Shown: piece by piece, positions 1 through 9,218 of the stretch
Layout of the letters: each line of letters opens with the position of its first letter
How positions within the stretch are numbered: the first letter of the stretch is position 1
Program-made: the position numbers and the translations under genes
Assembly: GCA_049999725.1 (NCBI GenBank)
Contig: JBNGIS010007632.1
Coordinates: forward strand, 1-29,381
Direction: 5' to 3'
Origin: Haplomitrium mnioides
Taxonomy: Eukaryota > Marchantiophyta > Haplomitriopsida > Calobryales
Length of the DNA stretch: 29,381 bases
The notes under the pieces: model-generated
Told to the model about the DNA's origin: nothing
Seen by the model: the letters and a program-made list of their open reading frames with translations, nothing else
Databases searched by the model: none

Positions 1-1475
1 TGTGAGTGGTAGTCTTCACAACATGTTTTGATTAGATTTTCACACTTCTCTTATCTCTTCTACTTCATCTTTCTTTTCTCACATAAGCTTTACCAAACTG
101 ACTCACCACTAATGGTTTGCCCTAGCAGGAAATATCTAAGGGGAAATTCTTGGCTTATTAGTATAAAGGCTATCTCAAACCTTTGGCAAAGTAGTGATCT
201 TCATAACCTATTGTGAATAGGATTTTCACACTTCTCATCACTCTTCTCATTTGGGTCTCTTTCTTTAACCTTGCTTTCCCACTCTACTAACCCAATAATG
301 GAGTTGCCTCTACAAAGGAAGGGGATTCCAAATCTATGCTATAGTCGTGATATTTGACAACATGTTGTAATAAGGGTTTTCACTTTCTTTAACTTCGTTT
401 TTCTACCTTTCTTTAGTCAACTAACTCTTCTTCTTTTTATCACCATAAACCAAAGCCCTTGTTGTCATTACCCAAGATCCGATTCTGAGGTTATTGGTAG
501 AGAATTAAGCTCAAAACTTTGCATTATTGGTGGCTTCTACAACATGTTGTGATTCGGGTTTTCAAAATTTTCTAGTTTATTCACCTCTAGATTTCTTTGT
601 ATAAACTTTGCTGGTCTACCAACCAATATCTTTATACACTAGCAAGCAATTTCCAAGGTCAACTATAGCGCTACAAGTACATAGGGCATTTCAAACTAAT
701 GTATAAGTGGTGGTAATACAAACATGATGTGACTAGAACTTCCACGTTTCTCTCCTCTCTTCTATTTTACCTTTTCTTAATTTTTTCCTAATTACCATTA
801 AACCTTGGCACTAGTAAGCACTAGCCAAGGGCTTTAGTAAGGTTATTAGTAGAGAGATGAGGTAAAACCTTTGCATAAGTGGTGGTCTTCAAGGCATGCT
901 ATTTTCAAGGTTTTCACACTTTTCTCCTCTCTTCTCATTGTTTTTCTTTTCTCAACTTTACTCTCCCTCTCCAAATAGCAACAAACACTTAGTCCTAGCA
1001 AACATCACCTATAGGCCAAATTTGGCACAAGGGGTAGATAGGTAGCTTAAGCCTATGCATAAGCAGTGGTGCTTAAAACATATTGTGAATAGGGTTTTTA
1101 TAAGCATTTCTTTAGTCAACTTATGTTTGCCTCTCCTACTTATCAATAACCAAAAGCCCTAGTTAGCATTAATGCAATATGAATGGTCAAACCTACTATT
1201 ATAAGTAAAAAATGATAACTCTACCCTTTGCATAGGTAGTGGTCTTTATAACATGTTGTTTTTAGGAGTCTTTAAAACATGTTGTGACTGGGGTTTTTAC
1301 ACTTCTCTTCTCCTTCAACTTTGTTTCCTGAGGAAAAGTCTCTCTCCTACTAACCATGAAGGCTAAGGCCTATCAATCAATGCCCCAAGGCTGACTCTGG
1401 GATTATTAGTAGGGGGCATCTTAAATCTTAGCAAAAGTGGTGGTCTTCAAAGCGTATTGTGAGTAGGGCCAGGGC
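1..1475. repeat. Degenerate ~180-bp tandem repeat (satellite-like), ~9 copies
   Basis: A diverged unit recurs, recognised by a core resembling 'acatgttgtgaatagggttt' near 21, 206, 360, 542, 722, 895, 1078, 1251/1277 and 1452. Each core is preceded by 'gcataagtggtggtcttca' and followed by a pyrimidine-rich tract (ttcacacttctctcctcttct-like). Most spacings fall between about 155 and 185 bp, averaging near 180 bp. A second landmark, 'aaccaaagccctagt...ggttattagtagag', recurs between cores, for example near 446, 795, 1147 and 1355. Copies differ by many substitutions and small indels, and copy 8 holds an extra duplicated core. The array is cut by the left edge. Short reading frames here are chance. 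Confidence 0.8.
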
Positions 1476-1799
1476 TTGTGAACTTCAGATTGGTGTATTT
1501 TGCAAGCCTTGAATATGTTGTGGCCTACATTCTAAAGTGATCTCACATAGTCTAGTACCTTGTTCCAATTGTGTGTTCTCAACTTAAATGATTTGAGATT
1601 AAGGGATTAATGTTTGTTCCATTCTAAAACATTCAACAACAAAAAACAAACACTTATGTAAAATAATTTCTGAGGATGATTTAAATGTTTTTTTTAGCAG
1701 TGTATCAAATCATAAAAAACATTTTATGTTAAATGAAGACTAGTGATGATTTGCAAGGAAATGCAAGCAAAAAACTACACCAGTCTCGACTAGGGATGA
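1476..1799. other. AT-rich intergenic DNA, no gene seen
   Basis: The satellite similarity fades after the last core near 1452. What follows is AT-rich sequence with poly-A and poly-T runs and no reading frame, repeat or retroelement similarity that I can support. It lies on the 3' side of the small minus-strand reading frame at 1862-2113. Confidence 0.5.
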
Positions 1800-1805
1800 T
1801 TTATT
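1800..1805 (-). promoter_or_regulatory. Possible polyadenylation signal AATAAA
   Basis: The minus strand reads AATAAA about 57 nt after the stop codon of the minus-strand frame at 1862-2113. That spacing fits a plant 3' end, but the hexamer is common in AT-rich DNA. Confidence 0.3.
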
Positions 1806-1861
1806 CATGTCAAAGTGGGGGGATTGTCATTATACAAAGTGTGCACATAACCATCATAAAA

Positions 1862-2113
1862 CTATTCTTGCACAACTGGTGGTCCAAAGGGAGAATAGTC
1901 ATATGAAGGAGGGTGAGGTCCAGGTTGTGGATAGTCTTCAGTATCCACACCAACATGGCTTTCAATAGTAGGGGGATAGTCTTGTCCAAGAACAGGTGCA
2001 AAGGGAGGATAATCATCCAAAAGAGGGTGAGGTCCAGATTGAGGATAGTCCTTTGTATCCACACCAGCATTACTTCCACAAGTTAAACCCACATGGATTA
2101 GTTTTCCTGCCAT
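1862..2113 (-). CDS. Small protein with two DY...GPHP repeats, possible secreted-peptide precursor (RGF/GLV-like) or gene fragment
   Basis: From the first in-frame ATG the frame encodes 83 residues. It stays open upstream to about 2239 with a hydrophobic stretch (LLQLGLDLLILLCV, near 2183-2224), but no ATG lies there, so a spliced upstream exon or a lost 5' end is possible. The body contains two gap-free 29-residue repeats, 18 of 29 identical. The conserved anchors are GVDT-x-DYPQ-x-GPHP, then DY-x-PF. The second holds DYPQPGPHPPSYD, which resembles the 13-residue RGF/GLV/CLEL hormones (RGF1 is DYSNPGHHPPRHN, sulfated on Tyr after Asp), except that the usual terminal Asn is Asp. An AATAAA follows the stop. 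A retroelement fragment begins ~200 bp upstream. Alternatives: a tyrosine/proline-rich cell-wall type protein, or a captured exon. The function is inferred from short motifs only. Confidence 0.4.
   Translation of the reverse strand: MAGKLIHVGLTCGSNAGVDTKDYPQSGPHPLLDDYPPFAPVLGQDYPPTIESHVGVDTEDYPQPGPHPPSYDYSPFGPPVVQE
1865..1951 (-). repeat. Internal coding repeat 2 (29 codons)
   Basis: Second copy of the duplication: GVDTEDYPQPGPHP, then YDYSPF. The RGF-like 13-mer lies at 1898-1936. The copy ends at the stop codon. Confidence 0.75.
1979..2065 (-). repeat. Internal coding repeat 1 (29 codons)
   Basis: First copy of the in-frame duplication in the small minus-strand protein: GVDTKDYPQSGPHP, then DDYPPF. 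It aligns without gaps to the copy at 1865-1951. Several differences are silent (ACA/ACT, CCT/CCA), while the Asp-Tyr and Gly-Pro-His-Pro positions are kept. Confidence 0.75.
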
Positions 2114-2309
2114 TTTCTCCTTCAATAGGCTACTTGATGACTCTTGAGATTCTTGGAAGAATAGAATATGCTCGTTGTTTGCAACACACAAAAGTATAAG
2201 TAAATCAAGTCCCAATTGTAATAACACTATAAAAGCTCAAGAGGGCAAGTGTTCTCTATAATTCATGCCCAACAATAGACCTCAATAGCCACCACTAGAA
2301 TTAAAAATG
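2114..2309. other. Region between the small gene and LTR fragment A
   Basis: On the minus strand this would be the 5' side of the small gene. The frame remains open to a TGA near 2240, with a hydrophobic stretch. No convincing promoter or signal-peptide ATG is visible. At about 2300-2310 similarity to the ~2.3-kb LTR family begins, so the upstream part of the gene may have been replaced or displaced by the retroelement. Confidence 0.4.
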
Positions 2310-2986
2310 GTAGAACTATCCTCCAAGGGTGGAAGTTAAAGCAGACCTCTTCTGAGCTTGTGGAAGCTAATCCAAGGCCCTCTAAGGATGAGGGTATAAA
2401 CTATCTGGAGGAACATGTGTGAGTGGGGGGGCATAACTCCAAAGCGCTCGAGAGGGACTCTTGTGGTGATGGGAGTTGCTAGGCAATGGTGCTCTCAATT
2501 TGTGTTGTGTGAATAGTGTAGATATGTTCATAGCTTTCATGATAGAATTGTGAATAAGTGATGCAGACTCTATAGGTCAATAGAGGGTGTAGCAAGGGTG
2601 ATTGGGTAGGTGGCCCCTGTATATTTTCTGTGCAGAAGCCGCGTTGAGCTTGTAGGAGCAGACTTGTAAGTATTGTTCCCCTTTGGAATGGTGTAGATAT
2701 GCAGGTTGGAAAGCCGATCCCTAAAAAGAATAGTTGGCTACTAGAATGACAAATTTGAGCGGGGCTGATCTTGGCTTGGAGTGGTGTATGAAGAGAAGGA
2801 TTGGGCTGTGGTTCTTAGGGTTTGTGTTGAGTGAGAGCACCGCCAGACAACGCACAACCGTTAGTGTGTAGAAGAGATAAATCGGGGTCGAGGGCCATTT
2901 CATAAAAGACCCTATTACCCTGTGTCGCTCCTTTTTCCTTGGAGTCAACTTTTCCAGGGGATAGCAGCAGGGAGAGCGGCGTGACA
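2310..2986 (+). mobile_element. Element A: 3' part of a 5' LTR (2.3-kb LTR family)
   Basis: The segment aligns by eye to the last third of the family LTR: 'ggtggaagttaaa..agacctctt' matches 25738 onward, and 'gggccatttcataaaaga...cctttttccttggagtc' matches 5345-5410 and 20300-20350. It ends at TGACA (2982-2986), the same LTR end as at 5433-5437 and 20388-20392, followed by the primer site. The first two thirds of the LTR are missing. It is old and heavily diverged. Confidence 0.75.
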
Positions 2987-2994
2987 TAGTTTAT

Positions 2995-3011
2995 TGGTGC
3001 TAGAAGGATGG
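2995..3011 (+). other. Primer binding site of element A
   Basis: TGGTGCTAGAAGGATGG begins 8 nt after the LTR end TGACA. The same 8-nt spacing and the TGGTGCTAGAA core occur in element B at 5446. A site starting TGG matches the CCA end of a tRNA; which tRNA is not clear to me. Confidence 0.6.
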
Positions 3012-3278
3012 CCAAGGTTCGCAAGAACCTGAGATCAACCCAGAAGTGGTTTATCGTCTTGGGAAGAGTAATGCCTTAAGGTGGCAGTGCTAGGGTTAAA
3101 GTAAGAAGAGGTGTGAAGATTGGGCACAAAATGCTAGAAGCCTTTTAAGTGCCATTAGGGTTTTGGCATTAGAACTTTCCCTTAAATTGTGGGCACTGAG
3201 CTAGCAAGTTAAAGGAGCAAGACAAGTGTGGAAAAGGGCAATGACTTGTGGGTGTAGTTGTCTTTGCGTGTTGCTATA

Positions 3279-4440
3279 ATGGCTAACCCGACACCTACTC
3301 GAGGAATACAGAGAAGGTTCAAGTACAAGCTGTTTAAGGGACGTCCGAGGGATGATCTCGGTGCTTGGTTAAACAATGTGAAGAATGTGGTGGAGGCTAA
3401 CGGGGAAAGCCACCTTATAGTAGGAATTCTTCCAGCTTTCTTCAAAGAAGAGGCACAGCCGTGGTATCAAAACTTGCCAAACCATACCAAAAGAGACTTG
3501 GAGGCTTTCAAGGCCACGTTTGTATCCGAGTTTCAATAGGTCAAGGATGAGATAGAGGCCTTAATCAGAATGGGACAACTACGGATGCACAAAAAAGAAT
3601 CAATGAGGAAATTCCTACATAGATTCAAGAAGGTGGCATAGAAGTTGAATCCACTTGCCACTGATGGAATGTTGACCTCATGGTTCCTAGCGGCTCTGCC
3701 AAAGGAGATAGTGACGTGGGTACACAAACATACCTCCCGACCCTAGAAACTGCTGTGAATGCGCCTCAGTCCTACGTGAGAGCCTCTATCACGAGCTTGA
3801 GAAGAAAGACACGGGCAAGGTACAAATCAGACAACTCTTTGGATGAGTCAAATATTGAGGAGGAGTCAGAGGAGAGTTCAGCCTCCACCTCAAGGAGTGA
3901 AGAGAAGTCAGACAACATTAGTTCTGATGAGAATTGGTTCGCCAAGAGGAAGGAGAAGCGGAAAAGAGCTGCAGAAGAAAAGGGAAGCCAGAGATCGGAA
4001 GGATCAAAGAAGAAGAAGAGAGTCCCCAAACCATAACCCAAACCAGAACCCCTCAAATGGAAAGGTGGCAAGGATCAATTGGAGGAGTTGAATGTGAAGA
4101 TGGAGGCCTTGAATATACTCCTCACAAGGATCAAGCCTGAAAGCAAGCCGAGACTGACCAGACGATTAGGGGTATAGTGCGTGAAGTGCAAACAACATGG
4201 TCACTCTCCTCAAGAGTTCCCCGTAAAGGCCTATGCCATCCACCACGTGAGAGAAAAACCCCTAGAGTATATGCACGAGGAAGTTGAGAATGTGCCCGAG
4301 AAGGCCCCGTAGGCGCTATATCAGGTCAGCGGTGGACCTCGCACAATCCTCAGTAGACCTGCAGGGGTAGGGGTAGGACAGTCCAACAGTTGGGTAGCTG
4401 GTAGGCCTCTCTGAACGACCATTATGATTTGCTGGAATTG
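3279..4440 (+). pseudogene. Element A gag pseudogene
   Basis: Gag forms the capsid and nucleocapsid of the retroelement particle. The start is the ATG of MANPTPTRG. A retrotransposon-gag-like helical region follows (RPRDDLGAWLNNVKN, then PWYQNLPNHTKRDLEAFKATF). A TAG interrupts it at 3537-3539 and another at 3639-3641; the second replaces the Trp still present in element C. A frameshift near 3725-3735 precedes a conserved stretch (TAVNAPQSYVRASI). A Ser/Glu-rich segment, a Lys/Arg-rich segment and a first zinc knuckle whose last Cys is Phe (CVKCKQHGHSPQEF) come next. The sequence stops inside the second knuckle (ICWNCG), where it is joined to an LTR fragment. Protease and pol are absent. It is not functional. 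Confidence 0.75.
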
Positions 4441-5437
4441 TGGTCTAGATGCAAGAGGCTCTAGAGGCTCAAGTGATCTAGGTGTACTCACTCTTAAAGG
4501 TGGGCCAGCATTTGAAGGTGGATCGACACTTGAAACAGAAGAGGATTTCTTTGGCTTGGAATTCGTGAGAGGCAGCCAAGAGGGGGGTCCTTGTGTCATC
4601 TCAGCATTGGTCTGTGCAAGAGCATCAATCCCATGAATGCTCGAAGGGCATTGCTGGTTTAAACATTCAGGTAGAGCTAAGAGAGGAGTCACCACGTTAG
4701 TGCCTACGGACTGCGTGGAAGATCCAATTGAAGTTCTGGGTGGAGTGGGTTGGTCAGTAGTTGAGAGGACTATCTTCCTAAGGGGGAAGTTAATCTCACC
4801 TCTTCTGATCTTATGGAAGTAATTCCAAGACCCTCTAGCAATGGAGGTGGGGAAAACTACTTGAATAGGGTGTGTGGGTAAGGTGATGAAGGAGTGTGAT
4901 CTCCTGTTGGTGCTAGGCGATTTCTACTGTCTGGCATGTGTACATGTGACATTGAGGTCACTTAGAATAGAAGGACTTATGGTGAAGTGTAGAGCGTGAT
5001 TGTTGTAGTAGCTAGCTGTGTCGATTCCTAGATTAGCATAAGAACACTATATGTGCGTAGTTGAGTAGAGTTGGTGGTTGTTATACGCAAATAAAATACC
5101 TTGCAATGGGACAAAGCTGTAGTTGTTGTCCTCTTGGCATTGTACATTTTACACCATTGACTCTTATCATGAGCAAGAAGTCTTTGCCGGCTCAAAGTAT
5201 TGAGTAGCAAATGTTGGCTTTCTTGGTGGATGTGAGGAGAAGAGTATGGTTTTGTTTTGCCTTGGTGATTGCAGAGGAGAGGAGGAACCTCTTGAGTGAA
5301 GCGTGGGCCTGTTAAGACTTGAAAGTGATAATTTGGATCTCAGGGCCATATGATAAAAGAACATGTGACCCCGTGTGTCACCCTCTCCTTCCAAAGTGGC
5401 ATCTTTGGGAGTTAAGGAGTGAAGGAGGGGCATGACA
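4441..5437 (+). mobile_element. Element B: truncated 5' LTR
   Basis: From 'aggctctagagg' near 4450 this aligns to 19385-20392 in C's LTR and 25410-25860. Shared landmarks include 'gtggagtgggttgg', 'gggggaagttaat', 'agaccctctagc' and 'aagtgataatttggatc'. It ends TGACA at 5433-5437. Roughly the first 1.3 kb of the LTR is missing. At the left junction, gag sequence of element A ('tgctggaatt') runs straight into the LTR. This suggests an illegitimate deletion that fused two neighbouring copies rather than an insertion. Confidence 0.8.
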
Positions 5438-5445
5438 TAAATTTT

Positions 5446-5462
5446 TGGTGCTAGAAAGAGGG
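5446..5462 (+). other. Primer binding site of element B
   Basis: TGGTGCTAGAAAGAGGG starts 8 nt after the LTR end. Together with element A it defines the family's primer site. It is neither the initiator-Met type (TGGTATCAGAGCC, seen in element D) nor another type I can match with confidence. Confidence 0.6.
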
Positions 5463-5652
5463 AAAAGGTTTGCACAAGCTTGAGACCAACCCTAGACCAA
5501 GTTATCATTTTTGTGCAAAAAGGACGCTCCCAGGTCGTGTCAGTATAAGGTTGAAAAGCTAGAAGAAACAAGCATCTTTTTGTGAGCTAGTCCAACGTAG
5601 AGTGGAGAGAGGTATTGACTTGTGGGTAGAGTTGTTCTTGCCTGGCGTTGTA

Positions 5653-7250
5653 ATGGCCAACTCGGTGCCTCCTTCCGGATTGTGAGTTTGGTTCAAGTAC
5701 AAGTCATTTAAAGGACAACTCCAATGCTTGGCTAGACGATCTAAGGAATGTTGCATCGGCAAACAGGGAGAGCCACGTGAAAATTGGTATCTTGCTAGCG
5801 GTATTGAAAGTAGAGGAAAAACTTTGGTATAAGTAATTGACAGAAAATATCAAGAGGGATTAGGAAGTTTTCAAGGGTGCATTTGTGGCAGAATTCAAAG
5901 AAATTGGAGAAGAGATGGAGGCGTTAATCAAGATGGGTCATCTTAGAATGAAGAGGAAGGAATCTGTGAGAATATTTCCACAAAGATTCAAGAAAGTGTC
6001 TTAGAAGCTGAATCCACTAGCCACCAATGGAATGTTGACATCGTGGTTCCTCGCAGCCCTGCCCAGAGGGATAGGGACATGGGTAAGGCTGACAAACCCT
6101 CAGACCTTAGAGGAGGTGGTGAATGCGGCTCAATCCCATGTCAAGGCTGCGATCACCAGTTCGCGAAGGAAAACAAGAGGCAAGTATGAGTCAGATGACT
6201 CTTCTGACACTTCAACCAGCAAAGAGGAGATAGACAAAAGCTCCGCATCCACCTTTGAGAGCAAGGAAGACTCGGATAGCAGTAGCCCGCAGGAGGACCG
6301 GTCTTCATGAAAAAAGAAAAGGAGGAAGGAGCAAAAGAAAAAAAAGGATGCCAAGGGTCGTGAGTCCCATCACCACAGAGAGGTCAAAAAGAGGAAACCA
6401 AAGAAAGGCAAGCCTCAACCCAAACCTAGCAAAAAATAAGTGGGGAAGGATCGGATGGATGAACTTAGTGCCAAAATGGAAGCCATGAACATACTCCTTG
6501 CAGGAATCAAACCAGAGTGTCGCTGGCTCCCAACCAGACAAGTGGAAATGTGGTGCATAAGGTGTGACAAGCATGGCCACTCTCCTCAAGAATGCCTTGT
6601 GGAGGCCAACACCATCCATTATGTGAGAGAGGAGGCACCTGACTACATGCGTGAAGAAGTTGAATATGTGCTAGAAGAGGCCTCAGAGACAGTATATCAG
6701 ATCAGCGATGGGCCTCGCACAATGCTTGGAAGGCCTACAGGCGTGAGTGTGGGGCAAGGAAGTGGGTGGGCTGCAACTAGACTCTCTCGAACGACCATCA
6801 TGGTCTGTAGGAATTGCAGCCAGCTTGGGCACATCTCTTCAAATTGTCACGAGTCGCGGAAAACCAGTTACAGACAGCCCACTGCATTATGCTTCTAGTG
6901 CAAAAAGGAAGGGCATGTAGCTCTCAATTTCCCTCTCAACAGGAGGTCCGAGGTAGCCCCAAACACATGCATAAATCCCCCACCACCGACAATAGTTAAT
7001 TTGGTAGCATTGGAAAGGGAGAAGGCCGTCAAGCATGAGAAAGAGAGAGAGGAAGTAGAGCTGCCAGGTTGGGAGACCCCAACACCCAAAGATTGCTACC
7101 GAGTGGTGACTTGATCCGTAGCCAAGTCCAAAAAAAGGAACCATCGTAGGAATGAGCAGAAGATTAAGAAGGGATCGGCTCAAGGGTCTCCTTCACGCAA
7201 AGATTCAGATTACGAGCGAGACAATCTCGAATGGTTTTACCCCGAGTAGC
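5653..7250 (+). pseudogene. Element B gag pseudogene with zinc knuckles
   Basis: The start corresponds to the ATG of MANSVPP. The capsid part is broken by frame changes and by TAG at 6002-6004, at the same codon as in element A. The better preserved part runs from 6032 (LTSWFLAALPRGIGTWV, EEVVNAAQSHVKAAITSSRRKTRG). A Ser/Asp/Glu-rich tract and then a strongly basic Lys/Arg tract (about 6300-6440) follow, separated by a TGA. Zinc knuckles of form CX2CX4HX4C are CIRCDKHGHSPQEC (6554-6595) and CRNCSQLGHISSNC (6805-6846). A third, at 6890-6931, has a TAG in place of one residue and Phe for the last Cys. The acidic/coiled segment after it leads to the protease. It is homologous to gag of A and C. 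Confidence 0.8.
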
Positions 7251-7885
7251 AGGAAAACATGAGGAAGAAATTGGAGGTGTTGGATGCAGCAGAAGAGAAG
7301 AAGGTAGCAATTAAGACCATGAAGGAGGTCCAAAAACAGAAAGAAGAACTCAAAGAAGCCGAGATGACGATAGCAACTAAGGAAGAGACAATGAAACCAG
7401 CCCCCTACAACATCCAGACGAACGTGAGAGACTGCCCAGTCACGGCTATAGTAGGGAAGTTGATCAAAGATAGCCCTTTGTATAAGAGGCAACTAAGGGA
7501 GTTGCTATTGGGAGTCAAGAGAAGGAGGAGGCTACCTTGGGTAGGAGCTCAAAATGACTTATGACTAGTATCATGAGGTTGGCCAATGGGTCACGGGTCA
7601 AACCTTTAGGCTCCCTATTATGGGTACCCACCTTCATCGAGGGAATTCAAACTGAATTATCTCGTGATGCGTCTGGCTCGAGCCTCTCTGTACCCAATAC
7701 TGATCGGAAGGCCTTGGCTGTATGGAGCTTGAGCCATGCACAATTGGGGAAATTTGACCTTGGAGTTTGGCCTAGAAAAAACGGTGGTTCACTATGGATT
7801 AGTGCCACATTTAGGAGAGACACAAATGCATGAGGAGTATGACAATGAGAGGTCGGAAGAGGAGGAGGAATCAGAGTAACACTAT
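7251..7885 (+). pseudogene. Element B protease region, active site deleted
   Basis: A charged helical linker (about 7259-7430, Glu/Lys-rich, probably coiled coil) precedes 'PVTAIVGKLIKDSPLYKR', as in element C. Comparison with C shows that about 150 bp corresponding to 11985-12137 are missing at about 7567-7570. That segment contains the Asp-x-Gly catalytic motif of the retropepsin. The sequence resumes with the conserved flap side (RLANGSRVKPLGSLL) and then shifts frame. This copy could not encode an active aspartic protease. Confidence 0.75.
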
Positions 7886-9218
7886 TTGATCCAAATGGTT
7901 AGCGAAGCCACAAAGGAAGATTTGTCGAGAGAACGGGTGGTGGCAATCAACCAGATAGAGCTCACAAAGAGCATGAAGGCAGAACCCGGCATGAGGCAGC
8001 CCACTAAAGCTTTCGCGAGTGGTGAGGCTGCTGAGACTAGAGTAGAAGAGGAGTCTAGACAAAGTCAGGACAACCGGCAAGCGGAAAACGACCAAGGAAC
8101 CGAGGTGACCCATCGCGTGCAAGGAGAGTTGCGGGTGGCAACATTAGAAAAGGAAGGCAACACACATTGGAAGAATGAAGTGGGAATGGTACGCACATTG
8201 CAATGCAAACAGGTGATCGTCCGTGAGGGACAAAAGTTCCATATAGGCGTTGAGTTACCTATAGTTGTAGACCAAACATTGACCCACATCCTCACGAATT
8301 TCAGTGATGTCTTTGCATGGAGTCATGTGGACCTGAAAGAAGTCCCCAAGGAATTGGAAGAACATCGTGTCAACCTTGATGGTGAAGGAGGAAATTGACA
8401 AACTGTTGAAGGCGGATCTCATTTATCGAGTTTTGAATAGTGAATGGGTGTCTCCTTTGGTAGTGGTGCCAAAAAAACTTCGGCTCGACGGGGAATGGAA
8501 GATTAGGGTGTGTCAAGATTTTTGAAAGTTGAATGAAGAGACCAAGAAAGATCACTGCCCTTTACCTTTCACGGATGGGGTGCTAGATTTGGTGGTTGGG
8601 CAAGAGGTCTACAACTTCATGGATGGATACTTAGGATAAAATGAGATATGGATTCTAGAGGAGAACCAATTGAAGACAGCGTTCACCATAGAATGGGGGG
8701 TGTTTGCCTTCCAAAAAATGCCTTTTGGGCTGTACAATGCACGAGGAACATTTCAGCAAATGATGATGAATATGTTTCATGATTATTTAAGAAATTTTTT
8801 GGATATCTTCATTGATGACTTTGTGGTGTACAGGAAGATCTGCAACCACGAGCGGGATGTAAGGCTCACTCTCCAACATTGTTGAGAAACGATGTTGTGG
8901 TTGCATCTCGGGAAGTGCTTCTTCGGAGTAAAGGAAGGGATACTCCTCGGGCATAGAATCTTCAGTCGAGGCATTGAGGTTGACCAAGAAACAATCAGAG
9001 TCTAGCTGAAGGTGTCATTCCCCACCAACCTGAAGGAGGTGCAAGGCTTCCTTGGGTGTGTGGGCTACTATTGAAGATTCATCGACTAATTTTCTTTAGT
9101 GGTCTTACCCCTCATAGAGATGACGACGAGGGGCAGTAACTTTGAAGCTACCTCCGACAGACTGTCAAGCTTCCACGAGCTCAAGAAGCGACTTGTGTGT
9201 GCCCCAATACTCATGCCC
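7886..9218 (+). pseudogene. Element B reverse transcriptase pseudogene, interrupted by element C
   Basis: A linker ends in the pre-RT signature HILTNFSDVFAWSHVDLKEVP. About 60 bp present in element C are then missing near 8385. RT similarity runs from EEIDKLLKADLIYRVLN through VSPLVVVPKK, then KMPFGLYNARGTFQQMM, to the catalytic FIDD (8808-8819, the YxDD equivalent), then LLGHRI and TNLKEVQGFLGCVGYY. Stops include TGA at 8522-8524 and TAG at 9003-9005; the latter is shared with C. The frame reaches the start of RNase H and is cut at 9218 by insertion of element C. It resumes at 20398. The RT type groups by eye with non-chromodomain plant Ty3/gypsy elements. Confidence 0.85.
9214..9218. repeat. 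Target site duplication TGCCC, left copy (element C)
   Basis: TGCCC directly precedes element C and recurs at 20393-20397 directly after its 3' LTR. Removing C and one TGCCC rejoins the RNase H sequence of B in register with the homologous stretch in C at about 13870-13890. A 5-bp duplication is typical of Ty3/gypsy integrase. Confidence 0.85.

Noticed and set aside
28-216. 62-codon frame at the window start
   Set aside because: It lies inside the satellite array and is not conserved between units.
1-1475. CRISPR-like array
   Set aside because: The repeats are long, contiguous and diverged, without constant short repeats and unique spacers; the context is a plant nuclear genome.
1810-2079. 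89-codon minus-strand frame overlapping the small repeat protein
   Set aside because: Another frame of the same duplicated DNA, hydrophobic by codon shift and without the 3' stop/poly-A context; the DY/GPHP frame fits better.
3772-4071. Phe/Ser-rich minus-strand frame opposite gag A
   Set aside because: Shadow of the Lys/Glu-rich gag coding strand.
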